64,000 nucleotides of DNA from Mikania micrantha (GCA_009363875.1 CM018691.1:37797446-37861445); one strand, 5' to 3'; counted from the first letter of the stretch, positions 1 through 11,517 are shown. A program made the numbers and translations. Notes: generated from the letters alone by a model not told the origin.

Positions 1-3000
1 GAAACCATCTGTCGGCATCTTAAATTGATGCCGGTGGAAGGGTCTCTTTCACGAAGGATGAGGTAGCATCGACATTTAAGTCGATGGGGTACGAAGGTCC
101 TCTCCCTTCAACAACCTATTTGAAGGGTAGAGTGTCCTATAATTACAAGTACCTCATACATGTGTTTTACATTGTCTTTCAAATAAATCTGGTGGTTGGG
201 ACCAAGTTCCATCTGATTTAGCTTCGGCTATTCATGGCTTGGTTTCCAATCAACTGTTTAATTTTTCTGCTTTTATTTTCAATAATTTGGTTGACAACAT
301 CATGTCACCAAAGAAGTTTTGTATGTATCCCAGGTTTTTGCAACACCTTTTTAATGAAGAGTTGGGAGCTTCCCTTTCTCTAACTGGGAATACTTACAAA
401 ATGCCCTTGGTCTCTTCCAAGATTTTTGTGCAACTCAAGAAGAAGAGTGCTCAGTTCTCTGGGACATTCACTCCTCTTCTTTCCTCTATGGAGTCCCCTG
501 CTCCAGAAGGTGACAGCTCTGTTAACCCCACAGATGCTGAACCCACACCTTCCACTTCTGTTCCTCACCCCATAAAAATCACTTACAAACGCAAACGAAA
601 CCCTGTGCAACTTTCTACAGTTGTTCAGGCCCCTTCTACTGAACCAAAACAGAAAAAGGTTAAAAGAACTGCTCAGGGCACAGTTCTACCTAAGGTGAAA
701 GCCACACCCCTTGTTTCTCCACAGGTTCTTCCTTTGAAACCTGTGGTTGCCCTTAACCAGCCTGAAAGCCCTCAGCTTATGTCACAAAACATAACTGAGA
801 ATATTCAAAGGGATGCACCCATCATTGAGTTTGCTTCTCATGAAGCAACTTCATTAGATAAGAGACTGTCTCCCAAGTCTCCAGGTTCATATCATCCAGA
901 AATGCCCCCCACCCATACTATCACCCAGGCTCAAGGAACCCCTGCTCTAGCTTTGGAGGAACCACTCTCTCCCACTTCCCAAACTTTAATGAGAGTGGTG
1001 ACACAGTTACAAGCTCGGTTCCCTGACCCAGAGCCTATTCAATCAGAGGTTGGCCCCAGTAGTTCTGAAGGGGTCAATGCAGGTGAGGCTGCCACTACTG
1101 TTGATCTTAATAAAGATCCACAGGACAGTGGTACAGGCAATAGGACCTCACCTGCGGCAACCTATATGGGGAGGACTTCTTTGAGGTTCTTCTCAATGAA
1201 GGGAATCCAGGGTGCCAAGAAACCACATCTGGTGGTGGAGGTGCAGGAGCTAGGCTCAGGACTCCATCGCCCCATGATTCTACTCCGGTAGAGGAGGGCA
1301 CATCCACACAGGAATTGACGGCTACAATAACTTCCCTCCAAGCCAGGGTAGCTCAGTTAGAAGCTGAGGTGGCTACCCTGCGGCTTGAGGTCCAAACCAA
1401 AGATGCCACTATTCTGGACCTCAGGAGGCGTCCCCCGGTCACTCTACATCCATTTCACCCTGATCCTGCTACTACCACTTTCACCTCCCCTGATGCTACC
1501 AAAAAGGGGGAGAATATACCAACTGCAGGGTCAGGATCAGAAGCAGAAGCAAGAGAAGAGGAGGGTGCACAGGAAGTTACTCCATCCTTAGTCACTTTGA
1601 CTGCTGAATGGGATGACTTCTTGGGTACTTATTTTCAAGATTCTTCTTCTACTTCCTCTTCTTCTGCTTCTGAGGATACAAGGGAGGTTGCCAAAGAGAC
1701 TGAACAGCAAACATCAAATGTCTCTTTGGAACCTCAGTCCCCTCTTGGGACTAAGTCTCCTTCTGAGACTGCAGCTCAGGTTGTCATGGAAGACACAGCA
1801 CAAGAAGAATCAATTTCCATGAAATCTGTGTCCCCTTCTGGGACTGAAGCTGCTGAAGCTCTCTTCCTCTCCTGAGCCCTTTGTGGAATCCAATAAGGAA
1901 TCATCTAAGGGGATTGGTCAACTGGAGGAGACAGTGAATGCTGAGGCTGAGGTTAACTCCGAAGCTGCAGCTGCCTCCGAAGGCCCAGTCATCCTGGATG
2001 TTTCCTCCACAGAGGAGCTACATGCCAATGAACCAGCTGGTGAGGCAACAGAAGAAATCTCCTCTGGGGCAAAAATAACTGCTGATGACAAAGGAAAACG
2101 TAAGCTAACCCCAGAGGAGGAAGCAGAACAGGAGGAGATGAGACCAAAGAAAAACAAAGGGCCGACCAAACACTTCTCTAGATGAAGAGCGAGCTAGACT
2201 CTCTGCTTTGCTAGAAGAAAAAGGTTATGACTTTGATGAAGTCATCAACTGGTCGGTACCTAGAATGGCTGCCGAGCTGGACAAGGTGCAGCAGCAAGAA
2301 CAAGCTGTTGCTGCATCAAAGGCCCTGAGTGTACTTACAAAGGAGCAAAAAGAGAAGGCCTACAGAGACAAGAACAAGGCCTTTCTCTTGGAATATGGCT
2401 TCCATGCTCGGCAGCTAGGCCCAATGAAGAACTCAACCATGGATATGCATATCAGAGATATAAAAGCCAAAGTTGCAAGAGGTGAGTTACCTTCAATTGA
2501 ACAAATCAGGGCAAGAAAGGAAAGCCTAATGAGAGGCTTAGGTTTAGGGGGAGGAGCTACAATAGAATTTCCCCTCTCTGGTGCAGGGATCAGAGAGGGA
2601 GAAGAAGTCATGTGTGGGGCAGCAACAAAAGCAATGTTCCCCAACATGCTCCCCCTAAATCCAAAAGAAGAACCAATATCTCCTCCTTCAAGTCCAAGTA
2701 TGGATAACATGCCAATCTCCTCAGTCTACAAAAAGGGTAAGAAGACTACAAGGAAACAATCAATACCAAACCCTGATCCTGAGAGACATACACAGGCTGA
2801 AGAGAGGAGAACAGAACCCTCAAGGGATGAGGATATTGGGCCACAGCCTACTGCAACAACAGGTGCAGCAGTAGAATCAACTGTGGAAGCCCAACAGGCC
2901 AGAGTTCTGAGGAGTCAAGCCACTGCTCAAGACAAACCAAGATTCACAAGAAGAAAGAGCATGGCTAAAAGGAAAAGGAAACAAAAACTATCCACTTAGA

Positions 3001-3364
3001 CTCTGAGCCTGATACAACACTCTCAGTACTTGAAGCCACATCTGAAGCAACTCCCAAAACTACACAAACCCTAGAAGACATGAGGGATATCAGCAGATTA
3101 ATGCATGAGCATTCATACATCCCTTTGGTAAATTGGAGCTTCAATGCACAAGAAAGGATATTCATCCTCACCGACTACAATGGAGAAATAAAACTGGTGG
3201 ATCTTTTGCATCTGATGATGTTGGCAAAACCCTATATATTTGATCTAGATATGCTCCCTCTCAATAATCCTGACAATGGAGCAGATGGGAGGTCAGCTAT
3301 CAGATTAATTAGAAAAAGGGCACAGGTACTGAGGGGTACATGGAAGCCAAGGTTTATGCCTTAG
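1..3364 (+). pseudogene. env-position ORF of SIRE-like element, frameshifted
   Basis: This is the extra ORF that follows pol in SIRE-like elements; its biochemical role is unknown. It survives as blocks in shifting frames: 1 to about 238 (two frameshifts relative to the copy at 46.2-47.2 kb), 239-1291, 1315-1875, 1883-2185, 2208-2999 and 3080-3364. Order of parts: a conserved N-terminal block with FNFSAFIFNNL and KFCMYPRFLQH; a Pro/Ser/Thr-rich stretch; a heptad coiled coil around 1320-1430 (LQARVAQLEAEVATLRLEV); an acidic Ser/Glu-rich stretch; a Lys-rich block; and a C-terminal block with NWSFNAQERIF and PLNNPDNGADG. No signal peptide or membrane segment is visible, so 'env-like' describes position only. 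Two other copies lie at 16684-21660 and 35782-47240. Confidence 0.8.
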
Positions 3365-3385
3365 AAGTTTTGGTAGCATCAGCCT

Positions 3386-3395
3386 AGGGGGAGAC
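3386..3395 (+). other. polypurine tract
   Basis: AGGGGGAGAC lies directly before the TG that opens the 3' LTR. This is the plus-strand priming site for reverse transcription. The same AGGGGGAGAC precedes the LTR at 21671, and its reverse complement lies beside the LTR at 34900-35766. Confidence 0.85.
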
Positions 3396-4189
3396 TGTAA
3401 AGACTAATAAAGGCTGATGCTCACCAAACTTCTTGTTTGTCTAAGTATAGGAGTCTCTTTGAATAAACACCTTCGGAAGGAAGAAGTGATTCTTCGGAAG
3501 CAACATTGCTTCCGAAGGATAACTGGTTCCTGCCGAAGGTTGTACAAGACAACTGCTTCCGAGGAATCTTCTTATGCACTAAAGACAAAGACTTCCGAGG
3601 TTTATCCTCTGACAAAGACTGTAGCAGCTTACTCTCATAGTACAAAAGGTACTGACACAAGACATGCTGGTCTGAGTAAAGACAAAGACAACATGTAATG
3701 AGTCAGATAAAGCGCCTTACCTCTCCCATGCTGCATTAAATGCAAAAGATCATCTGAAGCCTTGAAGATCAACAACATTAAATGTCTTTTGTATTTAATA
3801 GTCCTTTGTAAAGTCAATGTCTATTAATGTAATGATCATGACTGAGTGTCTTAGCCTGTTAAGACACTCAACATACTAGAATAAGCTTTACTTTATGTAC
3901 TTGTCTAGTATACCCAACTTGTATTCCTAAGTGTATACGGTTGTAGCCTCGGCTATATAACCTCCCAATGTATTGTTGCTTGAAGTGTGCTTGCTTATAT
4001 ACTTCCACTTTGAGAGAAATATATCCTTGAGCTTGAATTATTCTTGTGTTCTTAATATTGTTCAAAGATTATTATTGGGTCACTTTGAGTGAAATTGTGA
4101 GATCATTCTAACAGAACATTCCGCATCTGTTAGAATTAAGTAAGAAATACTTGTGAAGTGTTGTTTAGAGATAACAACCCGATCCTACA
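3396..4189 (+). repeat. 3' LTR of SIRE-like element (794 bp)
   Basis: The LTR runs from TGTAAAGACT to GATCCTACA, which gives TG...CA ends. It carries repeated TTCCGAAG/CTTCGGAAG half-sites between about 3468 and 3600, and a TATA-type box (CTATATAA) near 3953-3960 that probably marks the promoter. It is homologous over its length to the 795-bp LTR at 60093-60887. Confidence 0.9.
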
Positions 4190-4470
4190 AGATGGAAGAC
4201 AGAAAGATGAGAAGATGGGATGGATGTTACACGAGCAGCAAAAAAGGACAACTTGTTTTGAATTCTTATAGTGGTCCTTACTTCGACTTGAATTATAGAA
4301 AATGCCACTGTGATGTTGGCTTTTTTCTGTATTTTATTTTAAAACCCTAACCTACACCGTATTGTTAAATTCAAAATACTTTAACGAGGCACCTTTTTTG
4401 TTTTGTATCAAACCTACACCCTTTTTGGTTAAATTCAAAATAGTTTTCAATTTTTCTATATTATATATAT

Positions 4471-5422
4471 ACATGTGTTAAGCAAGATTTATAAGAAAAC
4501 TTCTTATTTTGAAGAAAACAAGAAAACTCATACCATCAATAAATTTTTATATATATTTTTTTCATAATTTTATATTATAAGCATTGTTGTAAAAATCAGC
4601 TTAGACGCCCTCAAAGCTTGTCGATTTGGCCCTAGTCTGTGCCTAGGCGGCCTAGCCGGAGCCTAGGCGGCCTAGCCGGAGCCTAGGCGGTTTTTTTAGA
4701 CTTTTTTCGGGTAAAACGGGACCAGATCCATTATTATTTGAGACATTTCTAATCCAAATTGTTAATATGTCTATAAAACATCGAATCCAACATCTGAAAC
4801 ATCGAATCCAATCACTTAACATCGAAATCCATCTCTAAACTTTGAACTCAGCATCGTCTTTGTTGTTCGAGTCTTCGATCTTCTTTTACTGTTCCGGTGT
4901 TTGAACTTTGAAGTACTTCACTTAGTATGTTTAAATTTATTTTTTAAATTATTTGAAGTATTATAATGAATTATTGATATTGATGTGCGTATGTAATATA
5001 TTTGTAAAGTTACATATATTAATGCTAATCCGTCTATCGCCAATTAATTCCGATTAATTAGTAGGCGGTACCTCGCCGCCTACTAGCGTCTTCTACAACT
5101 ATGATTATAAGGTTATAAATGTTATAAGGAAAAAAATAAAGTTTAATAAAATATGTATATCACGAAATTACGTATATGTAACTCAATAACTCATATAATT
5201 ACATATATGTAACTCTAGCAAGTTAAATTTATGTAATTCCAGCAAGTTACATATATGTAATTATATGAAATACATATATATATTTTAATTTTTTCCTTTT
5301 TTTTTTGCATTTCTTACCTTACAATATAAAGAAATAAAACATAAAAAATGAAAAAAAAAATTTAATCGTTAATGATTGTGATTATTTTTTTACTTTCTCT
5401 GAAATGAAGGTTTTCTAGGAAC
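4471..5422. mobile_element. (TA)n-associated palindromic MITE, split by a hAT MITE
   Basis: The two halves (4471-4581 and 5112-5422) resemble the intact palindrome at 26021-26425. The left side has AAGAAAACTTCTT-type sequence and the right side ends GAAGGTTTTCTAGGAAC beside a (TA)n tract. Both contain TTACATATATGTAA motifs. The middle is interrupted by the hAT-type element at 4582-5103. It is non-coding, and the boundaries are approximate because the flanks are simple TA repeats. Confidence 0.5.
4582..5103. mobile_element. hAT-type MITE with 8-bp TSD
   Basis: The 522-bp element is flanked by an exact 8-bp repeat, ATTATAAG (4574-4581 and 5104-5111), the target size typical of hAT elements. 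The ends are imperfect inverted repeats: CATTGTTGTAAAAATC at the left and CATAGTTGTAGAAGAC on the opposite strand at the right (12 of 16 match). Inside the left end is a short direct repeat built from CCTAGGCGG and GCCTAGCCGGA (about 4640-4690). There is no ORF, so it needs a transposase from elsewhere. Confidence 0.75.
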
Positions 5423-5512
5423 TATATATATATATATATACATATACATATACATATATACATATACATATATATATATATAGTCACACACACACACACA
5501 CATATATATATA
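5423..5512. repeat. compound TA / CATA / CA microsatellite
   Basis: A run of (TA)n, then CATATA variants, then (CA)n, then (TA)n. It separates two palindromic MITEs, both of which abut TA tracts. Confidence 0.9.
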
Positions 5513-5925
5513 GCGTAGGGTAATTTTGAAAACCCATTCTCAATGAGAAAACCATAAAAACCACGTAAAAATCATGTAAAAAAATGTTTTTTTTTTTAAT
5601 TTTTTTACAGGTTTGTAACATTATTTGACACATTTTTATAAAAAAAATAAAAAAACGCCGAGAAAATATTTTTTTAAAATTTTTTTTATAAACCCACGTA
5701 AAACATACGTAACACTGTGTCCAGTGTTACGTATGTTTTACGTGGGTTTATAAAATATTTTCTCGGCGCTTTTTTTATTTTTTTTATAAAAATGTGCCAA
5801 ATAATGTTACAAACCTGTAAAAAAAATTCAAAAAAAACATTTTTTTTACATAATTTGTTGCATGGTTTTCATGGTTTTCTTATTAAGAAGTGGTTTTCAT
5901 TTTATCATTCTCCTATATATATATT
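5513..5925. mobile_element. palindromic MITE-like element (foldback)
   Basis: About 410 bp form one large imperfect palindrome centred near 5719. The inner arms (ACGTAAAACATACGTAACACTG and its mirror) are nearly perfect, as are the GCCGAGAAAATATTTT blocks and the ACAGGTTTGTAACATTAT blocks. The outer arms (AGAAAACCAT...) are more diverged. It is flanked by (TA)n on the left and TATATATA on the right. There is no coding capacity, and a transcript would fold into a long hairpin. Confidence 0.75.
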
Positions 5926-6057
5926 TATAACGTTATCTGACTCTTAAATCTGGTATGACGTGTCCGAACAGTCCGACCACTGATCAGTAAAGAGACGGGT
6001 TCGACGTCCGGTACGCTTTTGAAAACATTTTTAAAACCCTACGCATTGTTTATTTCT

Positions 6058-8083
6058 TTCTCCTCACTGATGATTTTACTCGTATGAGTTGGGTATATTT
6101 TTTGCAAAATAAAAGTGATACCTTTGCAAAATTTAAAGCTTTTAAGGCAAAAGTTGAAAAAGAATCAAAAACCCAACTCATGTCTCTCTGTGATGATAGA
6201 GGGGGAGAGTTTCTTTCCAAAGAATTTACTACTTTCTGTGAGACCGAAGGTATTCATCGACAACTAATGGCTCCTTATACACCGGAACAAAACGGTGTGG
6301 CCGAGAGGAAAAATAGAATGGTTCAAGAAATGGCTAAGAGTATGATCAAGGCAAAAGACTTGGGTGATGAATAATATTGGGCAGAAGCAGTGGCAACATC
6401 GGTGTATCTTCTTAATATATCACCAACTGCGGCTGTACAGGGAATGACACCATTTGAACGATGGTATGGCAGAAAACCATCGGTTAGTCATTTGCGTGTG
6501 TTCGGGTGCGTAGAATATACTCTTAAGCAGAAGCAACTTCGTAGGAAGTTAGATGCCAAGTCCACGAAGTGCATCTTCATTGGCTATTGTCCTCATTCAA
6601 AGGCTTATAGAGTATACAACCCGATAACCAAAACAATTGTTACCAGCAGAGATATTGTGTTCGATGAACAAGCCAGATGGAAAGATGATGTGTCCAATAT
6701 GAAGCAAGTTCGAAGTGGATCTGTGATACAAAATGGAATGCTACCTGTGCATGAGTTGCATGGCCATGATAATAGTAGTGGGTCAGCCTCCACTGAATCA
6801 TCAAGTCATGATAGTTCATCAATTGGTGATAACAATAGTCCAATGACCAGCCCATTGATTCCTCAAGCTACTGATCAATCACATGGAGAGTCTAGTTCCT
6901 CTTCATCTTCTAGTGTTCCATTACGGGTTAGAAACTTAGATGATATCTATGACACGACTCATGAGATTCTTGAAACATGTCAATTTGCTCTCTCTGTTGT
7001 TGAACCAACAACATTTGCAGAGGCAATTCTGAAACCTGAATGGAAAGCAGCAATGGTGGAAGAACTAGAGGCGTTAAAGAAGCATAAGACTTGGTCACTT
7101 GCGGATCTTCCAAAAGACAAAAAGGCTATTGGATTGAAGTGGGTTTTCAAGACCAAACTTCAATCTGATGGAAAAGTAAAGAAATATAAGGCTCGATTAG
7201 TGGCAAAAGGGTATGCTCAACAACCGGGAATTGATTTTGAAGAAACATTTTCTCTGGTGGCACGGTTCGAAACTATCCGGGTGGTCTTATCTCTTGCAGC
7301 TCAACATGGATGGCTCGTGTATCAGTTTGATGTGAAATCAGCCTTCTTAAATGGTCCATTACAAGAAGTGTATGTACAACAACCACCTGGGTTTGAATTA
7401 AAAGAACATGAAGGTAAAGTTTATCGACTTCATAAGGCCTTGTATGGCCTAAGGCAAGCTCCCCGAGCCTGGTATAGCTGCATAGATGGGTATTTTCAGA
7501 ATCATGGGTACGTTCAAAGTATGAGTGAACCGACTCTCTATGTTAAAACAAATACAACAGGTGAATGTATCATTGTATGTTTATATGTAGATGATATTAT
7601 CTACACTAGTTCTTCTCTTTCACTGATTAAAGAATTTAAAAATACAATGATCAATGAGTTTGAGATGTCGGATATCGGGGAGCTGCAGTATTTTCTTGGG
7701 CTTGAAATTGAGCAAAAATCTGATGGTCTATTTTTGTCTCAACGCAAGTATGCTCGTGATTATTAGTCAAATTTGGTATGATGAACTGTAAAGTAATGCC
7801 AACTCCTATGAATGAAAATGAAAGGTTGCAATTGGATGATGGAGCAAATGCTGCTGATGAGGTTAAATTTCGAAGTTTAATTGGTGGTCTCATTTATCTC
7901 ACTCACACTCGACCGGATATTGCCTTTGCTGTCTCACTGATCTCTAGATTTATGCATAAACCATCAGTTTTGCATTATGGAGCTGCCAAACATGTGTTAC
8001 GTTATATTGCAGGTAGTGTGGAGTATGGGTTGTGGTATAAAAATCACAATGTAATCAATCTGGAAGGTTATACAGATAGTTAT
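6058..8083 (+). pseudogene. Copia pol, integrase-RT part (broken)
   Basis: The reading begins inside the integrase core (TDDFTRMSWVYF), continues with the second catalytic Asp (CDDRGGEF) and the Glu region (PEQNGVAERKN), then the integrase C-terminal part (HLRVFGCVEY, IFIGYCPHSKAYRV) and RT. RT has WKAAMVEELEALKKHKTW, the first catalytic region FDVKSAFLNG and the active-site YVDDI. RNase H starts after TRPDIAFAVSLIS. Damage seen: an in-frame TAA at 6372-6374, a one-base loss near 7760 that shifts frame, and the insertion at 8084 in the middle of the RNase H segment. The reading resumes exactly at 11802. It encodes the copying and insertion enzymes of the outer element and cannot be functional as it stands. 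Confidence 0.85.
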
Positions 8084-8247
8084 TGTGTGATAAATCAGAA
8101 ATAGATATTGCCAAATTCTGAATGACAATCGTACGATTACTTCATTGTCTTACACATATATATACATACAATACCCATAACTAACTTAACCGTTCATAAC
8201 TGCAACATACATTTAATTCCCACATAACTACCACTTAATATTAATAA

Positions 8248-8287
<40 letters not shown>

Positions 8288-8304
8288 TAGCTTATATTCC
8301 AACA
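8084..8304 (-). repeat. 3' LTR of nested Copia (221 bp)
   Basis: On the minus strand it runs from TGTTGGAATATAAGC to TTATCACACA. It includes a (TA)n tract (about 8250-8285). It is nearly identical to the LTR at 11566-11796. Confidence 0.9.
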
Positions 8305-8312
8305 CTCCCCCG
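8305..8312 (-). other. polypurine tract of nested Copia
   Basis: On the minus strand ACGGGGGAG immediately precedes the TGTTGG start of the 3' LTR. Confidence 0.8.
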
Positions 8313-8316
8313 TAAG

Positions 8317-10597
8317 CTAGAGAGAGAGCACCCCTAACTTAGTCTTCAAACGATTGAAATCTGCAAGGGGTAATGCCTTGGTCAAGATGTCGGCCGCCTG
8401 TTCTTTTGTTCCACAGAAGTTTATGATCACATCTTGATTACTCACCAAATCCCGAATGAAATGAAACTTGATCCTTATGTGTTTACTTTTTCCATGAAAT
8501 ACTGAATTTTTAGAGAGAGCGATCGCTGACTTGTTATCACAGAAGATAGGCGTTGGATTACATTGCTTCATGTACAATTCTTCAAGAATAGCTCGCAACC
8601 AAATTGCTTGACATCCGGCTAATGAGAGCGCCATATATTCAGATTCTGCTGAAGAGAGTGCTACCACCTTTTGCTTCTTTGACTGCCAGGAAATTGCTCC
8701 AGACCCAAAGTTGAACATATAACCCGTTGTGCATTTGCTATCATCAATGCTTCCACCAAAGTCACTGTCACTGTATCCAATTAAGGCTGCATGATCTGTT
8801 TTGGTGTAGATAATCCCATTATCCAGTGTACCTTTTATATACCTTAGTACTTTCTTGCCTGCTTCCCAATGACACCTTTTTGGAGATTCCATAAAGCGAC
8901 TTAGCATGCTTACAGGGAAAGTAATATCAGGTCTTGTCCCTGTCAAGTACATTAAACTTCCAATAAGCTTCTATAGCGAGTTGGATCAACATCATCCTCT
9001 ATTTCTGACTTTGTCAACTTCAGGCCGTGTTCCATAGGAGTTGTTGATGTTGCAGCATTAAACATATCGAACCTAATCAGGAGATCCTTTGCATATTTCT
9101 GTTGTGATATAGAGATCATATTCCTCCCTTGTTTCACTTCTATCCTTAGAAAGTAGTGTAGTACTCCTAGATCTGTCATTTCGAATTCCTTTTTCATATC
9201 TTCTTTGAAGGCTTGTATAGAGACTATGGAACTGCATGAGATGACCAAGTCATCCACATACAAGCATACTATAAGTATGTGATTTTCCAGTTTCTTTATG
9301 AATAGAGTATGTTCATGTGTACACTTCTTGAAGCCTTTTCTTTGAAAATATTCATCAATCCTACTGTACCAAGCACGTGGGGCTTGTTTAAGCCCATAAA
9401 GTGCTCTTTTCAACTTACATACCTTGTTCTCTTGCCCTTTCTGAATGTACCCCATAGGTTGTTCAATATAAACATCTTCTTGTAAGTGACCATTCAAGAA
9501 GGCTGATTTGACATCCATTTGATGAACATGCCAATTATGTTGGGCTGCTATGGACAGGATCAACCTGATTGTTTCCAATCGAATTACTGGTGCGAATACT
9601 TCTTGATAATCTATTCCATACTTCTGTTTGTAACCTTTAACCACAAGTCTTGCCTTGTATTTATCCACTTGTCCTTTCTCATTTAATTTGGTTTTGTAGA
9701 TCCACTTCACCCCTATAGTCTTTTGGTTTTGTGGTGCATCGACCAATTCCCATGTGTCATTTTTTAAAATGGATTGGATCTCACAGTCCATAGCATCTTG
9801 CCACTTCTTTTCTTTACAGGCCTCTTCAAAGTCAATGGGATCAGCTCCTGCGTATAAACAGAAGTCTGCATAATCTATTGGATCCAATCTCTGTGTGTTA
9901 TCATATAAGTCTTGTAAGGTTCTTGTTCTTCTTTGTGAAGGCTGTGTTGTTGAACTTGAACTTGCAACAGGTTCATTGTTGTTGTCGATATTTGATGCTT
10001 CAGAATTATTGTCTTCTTGTAACTCAGATTCTTCTATGCTTTCTTCATTGTCCCTTAAAGGAGTAGTGGTTGCTTCATCATGAGTTTCTTCGGTCCATCT
10101 TCTCTCTTCATCGATCTTCACATCTCTGCTTATGATCACCTTCTGTGTTTGTGGATTGAAAAGTTTGTATGCTTTGCTTTGTTCGCTATATCCGATGAAT
10201 ATGCATCTTGCTGATTTATCTTCCAGTTTGCTTCTCTTCTGATCTGGGATGTGGACGAATGCTAGGCTTCCAAATACCCTTAGGTGGTTTACAGAAGGTT
10301 TGAATCCTGACCATGCTTCTTGTGGTGTAATGTTAGGTACACTTTTGGTGTAACTCCTATTTAGTAAGTATGCTGCGCATGAAACTGCTTCTCCCCAGAA
10401 ATCATTTGATAGCCCTTTGTGTTTTAACATACTTCTGGCTAATTCAAGTAGGCTTCTGTTTTTTCTTTCTGCCACCCCATTTTGTTGGGGTGTGTAACTT
10501 GTTGTCAATTGATGATGGATCCCGTTCTCTTTTAGAAACTCCTGAAACTCCTGGCTGCAAAACTCACCTCCTCGGTCCGTCCTTAGACACTTGATTT
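8317..10597 (-). pseudogene. Copia pol (integrase, RT, RNase H), broken
   Basis: Reading leftward, the segment starts at the second catalytic Asp of integrase (CLRTDRGGEF) and continues through the Glu region (PQQNGVAERKNRSL), HLRVFGSLAF, IFIGYSEQSKAYK, RT (GVKWIYKTKLNEKG, MDVKSAFLNG, active-site YVDDLVIS) and RNase H (YSDSDFGGS, SSAESEYMA, ADILTKALPL). The first ATG-led stretch spans 10508-8952. A frameshift near 8955-8970 separates RT from RNase H (8952-8317). The N-terminal half of integrase is absent because the reading is cut at 10597 by an inverted block. It encoded the enzymes for this element's own family. RT itself has no visible stop. Confidence 0.88.
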
Positions 10598-10857
10598 TTG
10601 GCCTAAATGTCTACTATGTGTTTGGCCTAAAACACAATCTTCTCAGTGTTGGACAATTAATTAACAAAGGTTACACTGTCCTATTCAAGGACAACGTCTG
10701 TGAAATCAAAAACAGAAATGGAACGCTGAACATAAGAGTGATTATGACAACAAACAGAATGTTTCCAATAAAGATACAAGAAGATATGTTCTCTTTGACT
10801 ACAAAAGAACAAGATTTTTCAAGATTGTGGCATCTAAGGTATGGTCATGTGAATTTT
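10598..10857 (+). pseudogene. inverted GAG pre-integrase segment
   Basis: This block reads on the plus strand although gag and pol on both sides read on the minus strand. Its translation is the Copia pre-integrase region: VYYVFGLKHNLLSVGQLINK, then FKDNVCEIKNRNG, ending in the zinc-binding WHLRYGHVNF. In an intact element this lies between protease and integrase, so the segment has been turned around, and neighbouring gag, protease and integrase sequence was lost at both edges. Junctions are placed where homology switches strand and are good to about 10 bp. Confidence 0.82.
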
Positions 10858-11517
10858 GTTTTGTGTAGAGGATTGTGCTTGAAGTGCTTGTTCAACCGGT
10901 GGATCAAATAACTTCATTCTTAGTTCATGTGACTGAAGAATACCCACCAGATTTTCTAATGATAATTGGGTGATATCCTTTGATTCTTCAATGGCTACAA
11001 CAACGTATTCAAATTTTCGAGATAGACTTCTTAACATTTTTTCTACTATGCGTTGATCTTCAATCCGGTCCCCATTTAATCTTAATTGGTTAATTAGTAG
11101 AATAATGCGATTGTAAAAATCTTCAACGTTTTCTGTATCTTTCATCCTTAAACTATCAAATTCACAGCGTAAAGTTTGTAACTTTACCGTTTTTACGCGA
11201 TCTTCACCACGGTAGGTCCTTTGCAGTAGATCCCATGCCTCCTTGACTGTCTCTACAGCGGAGATTCTCTCAAATACTACTTCGTTCACCGATTGATATA
11301 GAAGACACAGTGCCTTCCTGTCTTTCTTCTTGTTATCTCGGAATTCATTTGCCAAAGCGGGTGTGGCTTCGGTCGGTTCACGAAATCCATCTTCAACAAT
11401 ATTCCATAATTCTTGTGCTTCGAACAAGACCTTCATTTGTATACTCCAATGGCTGTAATTTTGCCCATTCAATTTTGGAATTTGTGGTGGAATCGTGTTT
11501 CCACTTGTTAGATTCAT
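10858..11517 (-). pseudogene. Copia gag, C-terminally truncated
   Basis: The structural capsid protein of the nested element. The ATG at 11517 is chosen because it gives MNLTSGNTIPPQIPKLNGQN about 30 bases after the primer site; the longer open frame runs back into the LTR. The visible part has the Copia gag N-terminal fold signature (LNGQNYSHWSIQMKVLF, EAWDLLQRTYRGEDRVK, LQTLRCEFDSLRMKDTE). It ends near SSTQNK where the inverted block begins, so the CCHC zinc knuckle is missing. Without nucleocapsid and protease it could not support its own transposition. Confidence 0.8.

Larger units (their letters stand above)
1..4189 (+). mobile_element. SIRE-like Copia retrotransposon, 3' portion
   Basis: This is the 3' end of a Copia element whose gag and pol lie left of the window. 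It holds a long ORF in the position after pol, a polypurine tract and a 3' LTR ending at 4189. Its LTR matches the 5' LTR at 60093-60887 almost base for base at the start and throughout the central part, so both belong to one family. The bases just outside (AGATG) would be one half of the target duplication. The SIRE/Maximus assignment rests on the extra ORF and LTR layout and is an inference. Confidence 0.85.

Noticed and set aside
10370..10594. Plus-strand 74-codon frame next to the inverted block
   Set aside because: Antisense of the minus-strand integrase; only 10598-10857 shows genuine plus-strand homology.
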